This document shows positions 34,893 through 43,424 of a stretch of 64,000 bases of DNA, one piece after another. Both the position numbers and the translations under genes were made by a program. The stretch covers positions 2,987,501 through 3,051,500 of the forward strand of contig NZ_CP048030.1 of the NCBI RefSeq assembly GCF_010092425.1. Direction: 5' to 3'. How positions within the stretch are numbered: the first letter of the stretch is position 1; each line of letters starts with the position of its first letter. The notes beneath the pieces are model-generated. The model was not told where the DNA came from. It ran no database searches and saw only the letters and a list, made by a program, of their open reading frames with translations. This DNA is from Sinimarinibacterium sp. NLF-5-8. GTDB taxonomy: Bacteria; Pseudomonadota; Gammaproteobacteria; Nevskiales; Nevskiaceae.

Positions 34893-36623
34893 TCAGCCTT
34901 CCAGTTTGGGGCTGACCATGATCTCGCGGCCTTTGAGCATGCCGTGCCAATACAGCGCCGGCATGACGTGGGCTTTGAGCTGCCAGGCCGCGCGGGTGGC
35001 ATGCAGGCCATCGACCAGCCATGTCGGCAGGGTTGGCGCAACCTTGCCGCCATAGATGAACTCGGCCAGCACCACCTTGCCGCGTTCCACGGTCAGCGGG
35101 CAGGCGCCGTAGCCATCGTAGCGGGCCTTGCGGCTTTGCCGACCCAGAGCGACGAGGACGTTGTTGGCCACGATCGGCGCTTGCTTGCGCGCGGCGGCAG
35201 CGGTTTTGGAGTTGGGTGCGCCGGAGGCATCGCCGAGGCTGTGAATGTTGGGATAGCGGACGTGTTGCAGCGTGTGCTGATCGACGTCGACAAAACCGCC
35301 GGCATTGGCAATCGGGCTGCCCACCAGACAATCCGGCGCACCCTGCGGCGGCACGACGTGGAGCATGTCGAACTGGATGTCGGTGGTGATGTCGTTGCCG
35401 TCGGCGTCTTTGCGGGCAAAGGTGGCGATGCGGTTGTCGCCATCGACCTTGACCAGGTTGCTGCCGAGCTGCAAATCAATACCGTATTTCTGCACATAGT
35501 CCATCAGTGCCGGAACGTATTCGGTGACGCCGAACAGCGCCGCCCCGGCGTTGTGAAACTGCGGCTTGATGCTGGCAAGCACGCCGCTGCGCAGCCAGTG
35601 GTCGCAGGACAGGTACGCGGCTTTCTGCGGTGCGCCGGGGCACTTGATCGGCATCGGTGGCTGGGTGAACAGCGCGGTGCCGCTTTTGGTCTGCTGCACC
35701 AGCTGCCAAGTGTACGGCGCAAGGTCGTAGCGGTAGTTGGAGGTGACGCCGTTGCGTCCCAGGGTTTCGGCGACACCGGGGATGGCGTCCCATTTGATCT
35801 TGAGGCCGGGGCAGACGATGAGCTGGTCATAGCCCAGCACGCGCCCATCTTCGAGCGTGATCTGGTTTTGTTCTGGCTCGAACGAGGCCACTGCGGTTTG
35901 CACCCACTGCACGCCGTTGGGGATCAGCTGCGCCATCGGCCGTTTGGTTTGCTCAGGGGTGAAAATGCCGCCGCCGACCATCGTCCAGCCGGGCTGGTAA
36001 TAGTTGACGATGGCGGGATCGACGATGGCGATGTTCAGGGAGGCGTCGCGCTTGAGCAGGCTGGCGGCCACGGAGATGCCAGCGGCGCCAGCGCCGACGA
36101 CAACGATCTGATAACGCTGTGCCGCGATGCGCGCCGGTTTTTCAGCGCCTGGCACGGACGCGGGCTTTCCGGCGTCGGGCGCGGCTTGCACCACTGGCGC
36201 CGCCGCCGCCAGGCGTGGCGCGCAGGCGGAGAGGTCGTAACCGGCTTGCTGGGCGGTGGCCAGGATTTGTTCGGCGGGCTGTTGCCCGGCCTGACCGAGT
36301 GCCCACAGCATTGCCGAGCGGGTGCCGCTGCGGCAGTACGCCAGTACCGGCTCGGCGGTGCCTTTGAGCACTTCGGCATATTTTTCGATCGTGGCATCGT
36401 CAAAGTTGCCGCCGGCCACCGGCAGGTAATGCAGCGTCATGCCTGCGGCGGTGGCGGCGGCGGCGATTTCGCCATGGGGGGGCTGATCGTCGGTTTCGCC
36501 GTCGGGGCGATTGCAGATGAGCGTGCGGTAGCCTTGCGCCGCCAATGCGGCAACGTCATCGACCGAGATCTGGGGCGCAACTGCGAGTTGCGGGGTGAGG
36601 GTACGAACTTGCATAACAGTCAT
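34893..36623 (-). CDS. sqr: DUF442-sulfide:quinone oxidoreductase fusion
   Basis: A 576-residue two-domain enzyme. Residues about 5-135 are a DUF442 (beta-lactamase-hydrolase-like, phosphatase/rhodanese-type) domain with the loop CRSGTRS, Cys97. Residues about 170-570 are sulfide:quinone oxidoreductase, which oxidises H2S to persulfide and reduces quinone at the inner membrane. It shows FAD motif VVGAGAAG at 175-182, PIKCPGAPQK with Cys328 and DGYGACPLT with Cys508. These two Cys match the catalytic pair of the mitochondrial-type SQR; a third Cys is at 271 (VCPGLKI). It follows the persulfide dioxygenase gene and precedes the exporter gene. The DUF442 Cys could transfer sulfane sulfur from the SQR to a thiol. 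Confidence 0.92.
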   Translation of the reverse strand: MTVMQVRTLTPQLAVAPQISVDDVAALAAQGYRTLICNRPDGETDDQPPHGEIAAAATAAGMTLHYLPVAGGNFDDATIEKYAEVLKGTAEPVLAYCRSGTRSAMLWALGQAGQQPAEQILATAQQAGYDLSACAPRLAAAAPVVQAAPDAGKPASVPGAEKPARIAAQRYQIVVVGAGAAGISVAASLLKRDASLNIAIVDPAIVNYYQPGWTMVGGGIFTPEQTKRPMAQLIPNGVQWVQTAVASFEPEQNQITLEDGRVLGYDQLIVCPGLKIKWDAIPGVAETLGRNGVTSNYRYDLAPYTWQLVQQTKSGTALFTQPPMPIKCPGAPQKAAYLSCDHWLRSGVLASIKPQFHNAGAALFGVTEYVPALMDYVQKYGIDLQLGSNLVKVDGDNRIATFARKDADGNDITTDIQFDMLHVVPPQGAPDCLVGSPIANAGGFVDVDQHTLQHVRYPNIHSLGDASGAPNSKTAAAARKQAPIVANNVLVALGRQSRKARYDGYGACPLTVERGKVVLAEFIYGGKVAPTLPTWLVDGLHATRAAWQLKAHVMPALYWHGMLKGREIMVSPKLEG

Positions 36624-36659
36624 TCCATGTGAGCGGGCAAACAGGCCAGGGGGCGCACG

Positions 36660-37562
36660 TTACAGCACGTTGAGCGGAATCTTCAGGTAGCGGGTGCCGT
36701 TGTCTTCCGGATCGGGCAGGTGGCCTGCGCGCATATTGACCTGCACCGACGGCAAAATCAGCACCGGCATGGCCAAAGTGGCGTCGCGTTGCGTGCGCAT
36801 TTGCACAAAAGCCTGTTCACTGATGCCGTCATGCACATGAATGTTGCCCGCGCGCTGCTCGGCCACCGTGCAGTGGTATTGCATCTGACGCCCGCCGGGC
36901 TGGTAGTCGTGACACAGGTACAGCACCGCATCACTGGGCAAGCTCAAGACCTTGTTGATGGAACGGTACAGCGTTGCCGCGTCGCCGCCGGGAAAATCAC
37001 AGCGCGCGGTGCCGTAGTCGGGCATGAACAGGGTGTCGCCAACAAATGCCACGGTATGTCCTGCGTGTTCGATTACATAGGTCATGCAGGCCGGCGTATG
37101 GCCGGGGGTGTGCATCGCGCGCGCGGTCAGTGAGCCGATGGTAAAGGTCTGGCCGTCGGCAAACAGCGCATCAAACTGGCGGCCATCGTGGGCAAAACCG
37201 CTGCCGGCGTTGAACAATTTGCCGAACACGTCCTGTACTTGCGTGATGTGATCGCCGATGGCCAGCTTGCCGCCCACATGATCGTGCAGCCAGCCGGCGG
37301 CCGACAGGTGATCGGCGTGCACATGGGTTTCCAGCAGCCATTCCACCGTTGCCCCCAATTCCTTGACGCGTGCAACCAGCTTTTGGGCTGAAGTGGTCTG
37401 CGTGCGCCCCGACTTGGGGTCGTAATCGAGCACGCTGTCCACCAGCGCGCAGCGCAGGGTGGATTGGTCGAGCACGAGGTAGCTCAGGGTTGATGTGGGC
37501 TCATCAAAGAAAGCTTCGATCTGTAAGCTGCCGTAGGTCTGGATGAGGGGGTTCTGCTGCAT
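36660..37562 (-). CDS. pdo: Persulfide dioxygenase, ETHE1-like MBL fold
   Basis: A 300-residue metallo-beta-lactamase-fold enzyme that oxidises glutathione persulfide to sulfite. Iron-site motifs: THVHADHLSAA, HTPGHTPACMTY, FVGDTLFMPDYG, and CHDY. I chose ATG 37562 (MQQNPLIQTYG) with GGAG upstream; a TTG seven codons earlier is possible. It is the first gene of the sigma-54 operon with SQR and TSUP and removes the persulfide that SQR makes. It is divergent from the FisR-like activator. Confidence 0.9.
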   Translation of the reverse strand: MQQNPLIQTYGSLQIEAFFDEPTSTLSYLVLDQSTLRCALVDSVLDYDPKSGRTQTTSAQKLVARVKELGATVEWLLETHVHADHLSAAGWLHDHVGGKLAIGDHITQVQDVFGKLFNAGSGFAHDGRQFDALFADGQTFTIGSLTARAMHTPGHTPACMTYVIEHAGHTVAFVGDTLFMPDYGTARCDFPGGDAATLYRSINKVLSLPSDAVLYLCHDYQPGGRQMQYHCTVAEQRAGNIHVHDGISEQAFVQMRTQRDATLAMPVLILPSVQVNMRAGHLPDPEDNGTRYLKIPLNVL

Positions 37563-37639
37563 GGTCTGCTCCGGTTCGGGCAAGCCTGGCGGGGTGTGCC
37601 GGGGTATGCGCTTGAGATGATTAATGCTTGAGTAGAATG

Positions 37640-37656
37640 AGCAATATCTGTGCCCG
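37640..37656 (-). promoter_or_regulatory. Sigma-54 promoter for the pdo-sqr-tauE operon
   Basis: Read on the minus strand, CGGGCACAGATATTGCT matches the sigma-54 consensus (TTGGCACG-N4-TTGCW), with GG and GC exactly ten bases apart. It lies about 80 nt before the pdo start and is opposite the gene for a sigma-54-dependent activator, so function is likely. The predicted start site is near 37629. Confidence 0.8.
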
Positions 37657-37726
37657 CCCGCCCCAGGTACAGCTTGGCGCGCAGGTTATTGATTTTATTG
37701 TGTCGGGTGTATTTTTGATGGTGGCG

Positions 37727-37772
37727 CTGCCAAAATTTGGCAGACAGTGGCAGTCAAATGGCAGAATGGCAG
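37727..37772. promoter_or_regulatory. Putative FisR enhancer sites (palindrome plus phased TGGCAG repeats)
   Basis: CTGCCAAAATTTGGCAG (37727-37743) is a perfect palindrome around a central A. TGGCAG recurs at 37738, 37748, 37759 and 37767, spaced 10, 11 and 8 nt, close to one DNA turn. The block lies about 100 nt upstream of the predicted sigma-54 start site, where enhancer-binding activators bind. Assignment to FisR is by position. Confidence 0.6.
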
Positions 37773-37795
37773 TCCATTTGTGCATATGGTTTGCC

Positions 37796-39103
37796 ATGAC
37801 CCTCGAAGCCCTGCCGCTGGCACAAGTCCAGGCGCTGATCTCGTATCTGGAACATGAGCGCCAGCCCAGCATCGTGCTGGATCTGGAGTACAACATTCTT
37901 GCAGCCAACACCGCGTACCGGCGCCAGTTCGGGGCGGCAGACAAGCCCTATCTGGGGCGCAAGTGTTACCAGGTTTCGCATCACTACGCCGTGCCTTGCG
38001 ATCAGGCCGGAGAGCATTGCCCGATGCGTGCCGCGCGCGCATCGCATGCGGCGGAGCGCGTGCTGCATATTCACCACACCCCGCGCGGGCGTGAGCATGT
38101 CGATGTGGAGTTGCGGCCCATTCTCGATCAGCAGGATCGGATCATTGGCTACGTCGAGCATCTCAAGCCGGTGGATGTGGCCTCGGTACAGCCGCGTGGG
38201 GATGGGCTGGTGGGGCAATCGCCTGCGTTCAATCAGGTCTTGGCGGCGCTGCAGCGGGCGGCACCGGCGCAGATCCCGGTGTTGCTGCAAGGCGAGTCCG
38301 GCACCGGCAAGGAGCTGTTTGCGCGCGCCCTGCACAAAAGCAGCGCCCGCGCCGGTGGCCCGCTGGTGGTGGTGGACTGCACCGGACTCACCGACAACCT
38401 GTTTGAAAGTGAGCTGTTCGGTTACGAAAAAGGTGCCTTTACCGGCGCCACCCAGCGCAAGGCCGGGCTGGCCGAAACCGCACACGGCGGCACCCTGTTT
38501 CTGGATGAGATCGGCGATGTTCCGCTGGCGATGCAGGTCAAGCTGCTGCGCCTGATCGAGTCCGGCACCTTCCGCCGTGTTGGCGGACTGGAAACGCTGC
38601 GCGCGGATTTTCGGCTGGTTTGCGCAACCCACAAGCCACTGCGGGAAATGGTCGAAAGCGGAACGTTCCGCGAGGATCTGTACTACCGCATCAGTGCGTT
38701 TCCGATCCGTCTGCCCGCCCTGCGCGAGCGGCGCGAGGATTTGCCGCTGCTGATCAAGACCTTGCTGGAGCGGCTGGCCGGCCATGCTGCGCCGCGTGTC
38801 GATCATGATGCGCTGGCATTGCTGCTGCGGTATGACTATCCGGGCAACGTGCGGGAACTGCGCAATATTCTGGAGCGCGCGCGCCTGTTTGCCGACGATG
38901 GCTGGATTCGCGCAGCACATTTGCCAGATGCGCTGCAGCAAACCTTGCAGGCCGCACCCGCGCGCGCAGGGGCCCGGCTCGATGCCGAGGCGCTGACCCG
39001 GCTGGTGGCGACATTTTCCGGAACTCGCGCGCAGCTGGCAGCGCAGCTGGGCATCAGTGAGCGCACGCTATATCGGCGGTTGCGCGCGCAAAATCCGGGG
39101 TGA
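37796..39103 (+). CDS. fisR: FisR-like sigma-54-dependent activator sensing sulfane sulfur
   Basis: A 435-residue bacterial enhancer-binding protein from ATG 37796; upstream in-frame codons are promoter sequence. The N-terminal sensor (about residues 1-135) carries [20 protein letters not shown], giving Cys57, Cys68 and Cys75. Their 11- and 7-residue spacing equals that of the three reactive Cys of FisR as I recall them (53, 64, 71). The AAA+ domain has Walker A GESGTGKE, the sigma-54 loop GAFTGA and Walker [10 protein letters not shown] Fis-type HTH ends the protein ([15 protein letters not shown]). FisR activates sqr-pdo genes on sensing persulfide, and this gene is divergent from exactly such an operon. 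Confidence 0.9.
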   Translation: MTLEALPLAQVQALISYLEHERQPSIVLDLEYNILAANTAYRRQFGAADKPYLGRKCYQVSHHYAVPCDQAGEHCPMRAARASHAAERVLHIHHTPRGREHVDVELRPILDQQDRIIGYVEHLKPVDVASVQPRGDGLVGQSPAFNQVLAALQRAAPAQIPVLLQGESGTGKELFARALHKSSARAGGPLVVVDCTGLTDNLFESELFGYEKGAFTGATQRKAGLAETAHGGTLFLDEIGDVPLAMQVKLLRLIESGTFRRVGGLETLRADFRLVCATHKPLREMVESGTFREDLYYRISAFPIRLPALRERREDLPLLIKTLLERLAGHAAPRVDHDALALLLRYDYPGNVRELRNILERARLFADDGWIRAAHLPDALQQTLQAAPARAGARLDAEALTRLVATFSGTRAQLAAQLGISERTLYRRLRAQNPG

Positions 39104-39170
39104 GCTGTCACTGCCAGGTGTGCGGTGACAGTGACAACTGTGTCGGTGGCAGGATCACATTATTTTTTAA

Positions 39171-39185
39171 CATATTGATATATAA
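39171..39185. promoter_or_regulatory. AT-rich motif before the cytochrome bd operon
   Basis: CATATTGATATATAA lies 38 nt before the cydP start in otherwise GC-rich DNA. It matches CATATTAATATATAA in the bigR upstream region (44243-44257) at 14 of 15 positions. BigR/SqrR-type repressors bind AT-rich palindromes, so this is a candidate operator, or simply an AT-rich promoter element. Confidence 0.45.
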
Positions 39186-39223
39186 CGATTAAATACGGCA
39201 GTAGGTCTTGGCATGGATTTTGT

Positions 39224-39427
39224 ATGAACCCCATCATGGATGCCTCTGCCAACCGCCGCCTGATCCGTGAAATCAGCATTGCCCTGCTGTTCAAGCTGTG
39301 TGCCTTGCTGGTGCTGTGGTGGGTTTTTATTGCCGATTATCGCGTGCCGGTGGATGCGGCCGTTGCTGGTGCGGCGATGCTGGGAGAGGCGTCGGTTTCC
39401 ACCCCTGATCCAGGAAGCGCGCAATGA
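39224..39427 (+). CDS. cydP: CydP, small protein of the cytochrome bd operon
   Basis: A 67-residue protein with one membrane span (ISIALLFKLCALLVLWWVFI) in the LRREI..KL..L..LW..FF style of CydP, a putative small oxidase subunit gene found before cydAB in many gamma- and betaproteobacteria. Its stop overlaps the cydA start (ATGATGA), so the two are translationally coupled. Confidence 0.85.
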   Translation: MNPIMDASANRRLIREISIALLFKLCALLVLWWVFIADYRVPVDAAVAGAAMLGEASVSTPDPGSAQ

Positions 39428-40983
39428 TGAGCGAAGAGCTGGTTGACCTGTCGCGGCTGCAATTTGCCGTCACCGCGATGTATCACTTTTTATTTGTGCC
39501 GCTGACGCTGGGCATGGTCTGGCTTTTGGTGATCATGGAGTCGGTGTATGTCATGACCGGCAAGATCATCTACAAGGACATGACCCGCTTCTGGGGCAAG
39601 CTGTTTGGCATCAACTTTGCGCTGGGCGTCACCACGGGGCTGACGCTGGAGTTCCAGTTTGGCACCAATTGGGCGTATTACTCGCATTACGTCGGCGATA
39701 TTTTTGGTGCGCCGTTGGCAATCGAGGGCCTGATGGCGTTTTTTCTGGAATCGACCTTCATCGGCCTGTTCTTTTTTGGCTGGGATCGCCTGAGCAAGCC
39801 GCAGCATTTGCTGGTGACGATTCTGATGGCGGTGGGTACTAACCTGTCGGCGCTGTGGATTCTGATCGCCAATGGCTGGATGCAAAACCCGGTGGGTGCC
39901 GAGTTCAACTTTGACACCATGCGCATGGAACTCACCGATTTTTGGGCGGTGATCTTCAATCCCGATGCGCAAGCCAAGTTTGTGCATACCGTCTCCGCAG
40001 GCTATGTCACCGGCGCGATGTTCGTGCTGTCGATTTCGGCGTGGTATTTGCTCAAGGGGCGTGATGTCGAGTTTGCCAAGCGCAGCTTTCGCATTGCCGC
40101 TGCATTTGGTCTGGCTGCGGTGGGGTCGGTGATCGTGCTGGGGGATGAGTCGGGCTATACCGTCGGCGAGGCGCAGCAAACCAAGATGGCGGCAATCGAG
40201 GCGATGTGGGAAACCGATCCGGCACCCGCGCCGTTCAATCTGATTGCCAAAATCAACGAAGCCGAACAGAAAAATGACTGGGCGATCCAGATTCCCTGGG
40301 TGATGGGGCTGATCGGCACGCGCTCGATCAGCAAACAGATTCCGGGCATCCACGAAATCAAAGAGAAAAACCACCACCGCATTGTTTCAGGTCTTGAGGC
40401 CGCCAAGGCACTCAAGCGCCTGCGCGCCAACCGTGACGATGCCGAGGCGCTGGCGATATTTGAGCAGCACAAGGCCGATCTGGGGTTCGGTTTGTTACTG
40501 CGCAAATACGTTCATGACTATGACGAGGTCACGCCTGATCTGATCCAGCGCGCGGTGGACAGCACCATCCCTCGGGTGACGCCGATGTTTTGGTCGTTCC
40601 GGCTGATGGTGGGGATCGGCTTTTTGATGCTGGCGCTGTTTGCGCTGGCGACCTGGGCCACCCTCAAACCGTATCAGCCGGGGCAGCACCGCTGGTTGCT
40701 GCGCTGGGCCCTGTGGTCATTGCCGCTGCCGTGGATTGCCTGCGAACTGGGCTGGTTCGTTGCCGAATACGGACGCCAGCCGTGGACGATTTACGGCGTG
40801 CTGCCGACGCATCTGTCAGTGTCCAACATCAGCGTTGCCAATGTGTATGGCTCGCTGGCCGGGTTCATTGCCTTTTACACCGTTCTGCTGGTCATCGAGA
40901 TGTATCTGATGATCCGCTTTGCACGGCTGGGGCCGGGCAGCCTTGGCACCGGGCGTTATCGGTCAGAACCCGCTCACCACTAG
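39424..40983 (+). CDS. cydA: Cytochrome bd quinol oxidase subunit I
   Basis: A 519-residue subunit with about nine membrane spans that oxidises quinol and reduces O2 to water. Conserved features: His in YHFLFVPLTLGM near the N-terminus, the signature GRQPWTIYGVLPTHLSVSN late in the sequence, and ligands for haems b558, b595 and d. The long periplasmic quinol loop (about residues 245-385) marks the L-type, as in E. coli. Cytochrome bd resists sulfide, cyanide and NO, which fits its position between two sulfide-handling loci. Confidence 0.97.
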   Translation: MMSEELVDLSRLQFAVTAMYHFLFVPLTLGMVWLLVIMESVYVMTGKIIYKDMTRFWGKLFGINFALGVTTGLTLEFQFGTNWAYYSHYVGDIFGAPLAIEGLMAFFLESTFIGLFFFGWDRLSKPQHLLVTILMAVGTNLSALWILIANGWMQNPVGAEFNFDTMRMELTDFWAVIFNPDAQAKFVHTVSAGYVTGAMFVLSISAWYLLKGRDVEFAKRSFRIAAAFGLAAVGSVIVLGDESGYTVGEAQQTKMAAIEAMWETDPAPAPFNLIAKINEAEQKNDWAIQIPWVMGLIGTRSISKQIPGIHEIKEKNHHRIVSGLEAAKALKRLRANRDDAEALAIFEQHKADLGFGLLLRKYVHDYDEVTPDLIQRAVDSTIPRVTPMFWSFRLMVGIGFLMLALFALATWATLKPYQPGQHRWLLRWALWSLPLPWIACELGWFVAEYGRQPWTIYGVLPTHLSVSNISVANVYGSLAGFIAFYTVLLVIEMYLMIRFARLGPGSLGTGRYRSEPAHH

Positions 40984-40992
40984 AGAACCGTC

Positions 40993-42129
40993 ATGTTCGA
41001 TTACGAAACCTACAAACTCATCTGGTGGGGATTGATCGGCATTCTGCTGATCGGCTTTGCCATCATGGACGGTCACGACATGGGCGTGGGCACGCTGCTG
41101 CCATGGGTGGCGCGCAGCGATGTGGAGCGCCGGGTGGTGATCAACACCGTGGGGCCGCACTGGGATGGCAATCAGGTGTGGTTCGTGACGGGCGGCGGCG
41201 CCATCTTTGCCGCCTGGCCGATGATCTATGCCACCGCATTCAGCGGTTTTTACTGGGCGATGCTGGCGGCGCTATGGGCGCTGTTCTTGCGCCCGGTGGG
41301 GTTTGATTTCAGAAGCAAAATCAATGATCCACGCTGGCGCAGCAGTTGGGATTGGGGGCTGTTTGTGGGCAGCGTTGTTCCCCCCATCATCTTTGGCGTG
41401 GCGTTTGGCAACCTGTTGCTGGGCGTGCCGTTTACCTTTGATGAGATGTTGGTGTCCACCTACAGCGGCAGCTTTTGGGCACTGCTCAATCCGTTTGCCT
41501 TGCTGTGCGGGGTGGTCAGCAGCGCCATGGTGACGATGCATGGTGGGATCTATCTGGCACATCGCAGCGAAGGCCAGATCGCCGCGCGCGCGCGGCGCGC
41601 GGCAACGGTGTCGGGCCTGCTGTTATTGCTGGCGTTTACGGCGGCTGGTTTTTGGGTGGCGACGCTCGATGGTTATGTGATCAGCTCCAGTGTCGATCCC
41701 AATGCAGTGCCCGATCCAATGGGTAAAACGGTGATTCGTGAAGCGGGCGCGTGGCTGGGCAATTACCGTTCAGAGCCGCTGACGCTGCTGGTGCCATTGC
41801 TGGCTTATATGGGCGTGATCATGGCGTTATGGCTGCTGCGCGTGCGCCGTAGCGGATGGGCCTTTGTGTCCTCGGCGCTGGCGCTGGCGGCGGTTGTGGC
41901 AACGGCAGGCGTGTCGATGTTTCCGTTTCTGCTGCCCTCATCCAGCGACCCGCGCGCCAGCCTCACCGTTTGGGACAGCACGTCCAGCCATCTGACTCTG
42001 GGGATCATGTTCTGGGTCTCGCTGATCCTGGTGCCGCTGATCGTGCTCTACACCAGTTGGGCATATCGGGTCATGCGCGGCAAGGTCACGGCTGAACAGA
42101 TTCAACGCAACTCACACAGCGCCTATTGA
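40993..42129 (+). CDS. cydB: Cytochrome bd quinol oxidase subunit II
   Basis: A 378-residue membrane protein with eight spans, usual for CydB. It begins MFDYETYKLIWWGLIGILL, followed by the conserved DGHDMGVGTLLPW. It forms the heterodimer with CydA, starting 9 nt downstream of it. Confidence 0.97.
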   Translation: MFDYETYKLIWWGLIGILLIGFAIMDGHDMGVGTLLPWVARSDVERRVVINTVGPHWDGNQVWFVTGGGAIFAAWPMIYATAFSGFYWAMLAALWALFLRPVGFDFRSKINDPRWRSSWDWGLFVGSVVPPIIFGVAFGNLLLGVPFTFDEMLVSTYSGSFWALLNPFALLCGVVSSAMVTMHGGIYLAHRSEGQIAARARRAATVSGLLLLLAFTAAGFWVATLDGYVISSSVDPNAVPDPMGKTVIREAGAWLGNYRSEPLTLLVPLLAYMGVIMALWLLRVRRSGWAFVSSALALAAVVATAGVSMFPFLLPSSSDPRASLTVWDSTSSHLTLGIMFWVSLILVPLIVLYTSWAYRVMRGKVTAEQIQRNSHSAY

Positions 42130-42151
42130 ACGCGCGCGCAGGAGAACGCCA

Positions 42152-42301
42152 ATGTGGTATTTCGCATGGGTTTTAGGGGTGGGCTTTGCCGTGCTGCTGG
42201 CGATCTTGAACGCCATGTGGGGCGAAAACGAAGAAGCGCGTTTCAGCGCTGAGTCGTATCCCGTGGCTACGGGCGCGCGCGCCGATGACGCGCAAGACTG
42301 A
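42152..42301 (+). CDS. cydX: CydX, small subunit of cytochrome bd
   Basis: A 49-residue protein (MWYFAWVLGVGFAVLLAILN, then AMWGE) with the single span and MWYFAW start diagnostic of CydX, which stabilises the haems of CydAB. AGGAGA precedes the ATG. It overlaps ybgE by 17 nt. Confidence 0.95.
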   Translation: MWYFAWVLGVGFAVLLAILNAMWGENEEARFSAESYPVATGARADDAQD

Positions 42302-42569
42302 ACCGGCGGCGTCTGCGACGCACTTGGCCTGGCTGCCGCTGCTGTGTGGCCTGGGTCTGATGCTGGTGATCACGGTTTATCCTGGCTGGCTGGCAGATGC
42401 CCAAGGCAAGGCCGATCACAGTGCCGCCACGCTGGCGTGCCTGGCAATGGCAGCCGGGTTTGTCCGGGGCGTGGGTTTTGTGCCGCAAAACAAGATCGCG
42501 CGCGCCCTGCTGGGCGGCTGGGCGTGCGCGATTTATGGCGGATTATTGCTGTTGCGCCTGTATGGTTGA
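42285..42569 (+). CDS. ybgE: YbgE family protein of the cyd operon
   Basis: A 94-residue membrane protein with three spans (LAWLPLLCGLGLMLVI, ATLACLAMAAGFVRGVGFVP, LLGGWACAIYGGLLLLRL). Position after cydX and the GxGFVP-like motif match YbgE, whose precise role is unknown. Its 3' end overlaps the convergent rhodanese gene by 27 nt. Confidence 0.85.
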   Translation: MTRKTEPAASATHLAWLPLLCGLGLMLVITVYPGWLADAQGKADHSAATLACLAMAAGFVRGVGFVPQNKIARALLGGWACAIYGGLLLLRLYG

Positions 42570-42977
42570 GGGTGTTTGTTCGGCCTGCCACGCGGCCAGT
42601 CCACCGGCCAGTGATTGCACCCGGGTATAGCCCATGTCCTGCAGGGTCTTGGCCGCCAGCGCGCCGCGTTGTCCGGTGCGGCAGTACACGACGATTTTGC
42701 TGCTGGCCGATGGCGCCAGAGCCGCCACCTTGAACTCCAGCATGCCGCGCGGCAGATTCATCGCGCCGGGCAGGTGCGCGCTGGCGTATTCATCGGGCTC
42801 ACGCACATCAATGACCACATCGGCGGCTTCGATCGCCGCGCGCGCGGCAGAGCCGCTGACTTCCTGGATCTGTGCCTGCGCTGCTGCGAGCAGCGGTTGT
42901 GGTGAGGGTGGGGCGCCTGCGGCAAAACCAAAGCTGCTCGTGCTCAGAATCGCTGCGGTCAGTACCCAAGGTTTCAT
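42543..42977 (-). CDS. Periplasmic rhodanese
   Basis: A 144-residue protein with a signal peptide (VLTAAILSTSSFGFAAG) and a single rhodanese domain: DVREPDEYASAHLPGA and the active loop CRTGQRG. It can carry sulfane sulfur on the Cys. It is the last gene of the bigR, yeeE, yeeE, rhodanese operon and overlaps its neighbour by 4 nt, so it likely handles persulfide in the periplasm for the transporter pair. Confidence 0.92.
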   Translation of the reverse strand: MKPWVLTAAILSTSSFGFAAGAPPSPQPLLAAAQAQIQEVSGSAARAAIEAADVVIDVREPDEYASAHLPGAMNLPRGMLEFKVAALAPSASSKIVVYCRTGQRGALAAKTLQDMGYTRVQSLAGGLAAWQAEQTPSTIQAQQQ

Positions 42978-43420
42978 GGTGTCACCGCAGCGGCGCCGAG
43001 CGCGCGCGCTTTACGGCGCTCAAGCCACGAAAACATTTCCATGCCCACGACCATCGCGGCAAAAAACGTCAGGGCTTGCCAGTGGCCGGTGGGCAGCAAC
43101 ACCACCGCAGGCCCCGGGCAGATACCGGCAATTCCCCAACCCATGCCAAACAAGGTGGCACCGCCAATCAGTCGCGGATCGACGTCGCGGCGGGTGGGCA
43201 TTTGCATGGGGGCGCCGAGCAGCGAGGTGCGCCTGCGTTTGGCCCACAGCGTGGGGATCAGCATGGCGATGATGGCACCGCCCATGACAAAGGCCAGCGA
43301 GGGATCCCATTGGCCGCCAAGATCCAGAAACGCCACGACTTTTTGCGGATTGGCCATGCCGGAGACGATCAGCCCCGTGCCAAACAGCAGGCCCGCCAGC
43401 AGTGAGGTGAGTAAACGCAT
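42974..43420 (-). CDS. YeeE/YedE (DUF6691-type) sulfur transport half-protein
   Basis: A 148-residue membrane protein from ATG 43420 (MRLLTSLLAGLLFGTGL), with four to five spans and motifs GxGMANPxKV (VSGMANPQKVVAFLDL) and GWGIAGICPGPA. These pairs belong to the YeeE/YedE family that imports thiosulfate or related sulfur species. The Cys in GICPGP is conserved in the family. It lies 4 nt after the first half. Confidence 0.88.
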   Translation of the reverse strand: MRLLTSLLAGLLFGTGLIVSGMANPQKVVAFLDLGGQWDPSLAFVMGGAIIAMLIPTLWAKRRRTSLLGAPMQMPTRRDVDPRLIGGATLFGMGWGIAGICPGPAVVLLPTGHWQALTFFAAMVVGMEMFSWLERRKARALGAAAVTP

Positions 43421-43424
43421 GGGG

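Noticed and set aside
34017-36632. 871-codon plus-strand ORF across the TSUP and SQR genes
   Set aside because: It covers two well-supported minus-strand genes and their junction, with a Gln/Arg/Ala-rich translation.
37671-37690. Second sigma-54-like promoter facing fisR (TTGGCGCGCAGGTTATT)
   Set aside because: The -12 GC is missing (TTAT in place of TTGC), so it is unlikely to function as a sigma-54 promoter.
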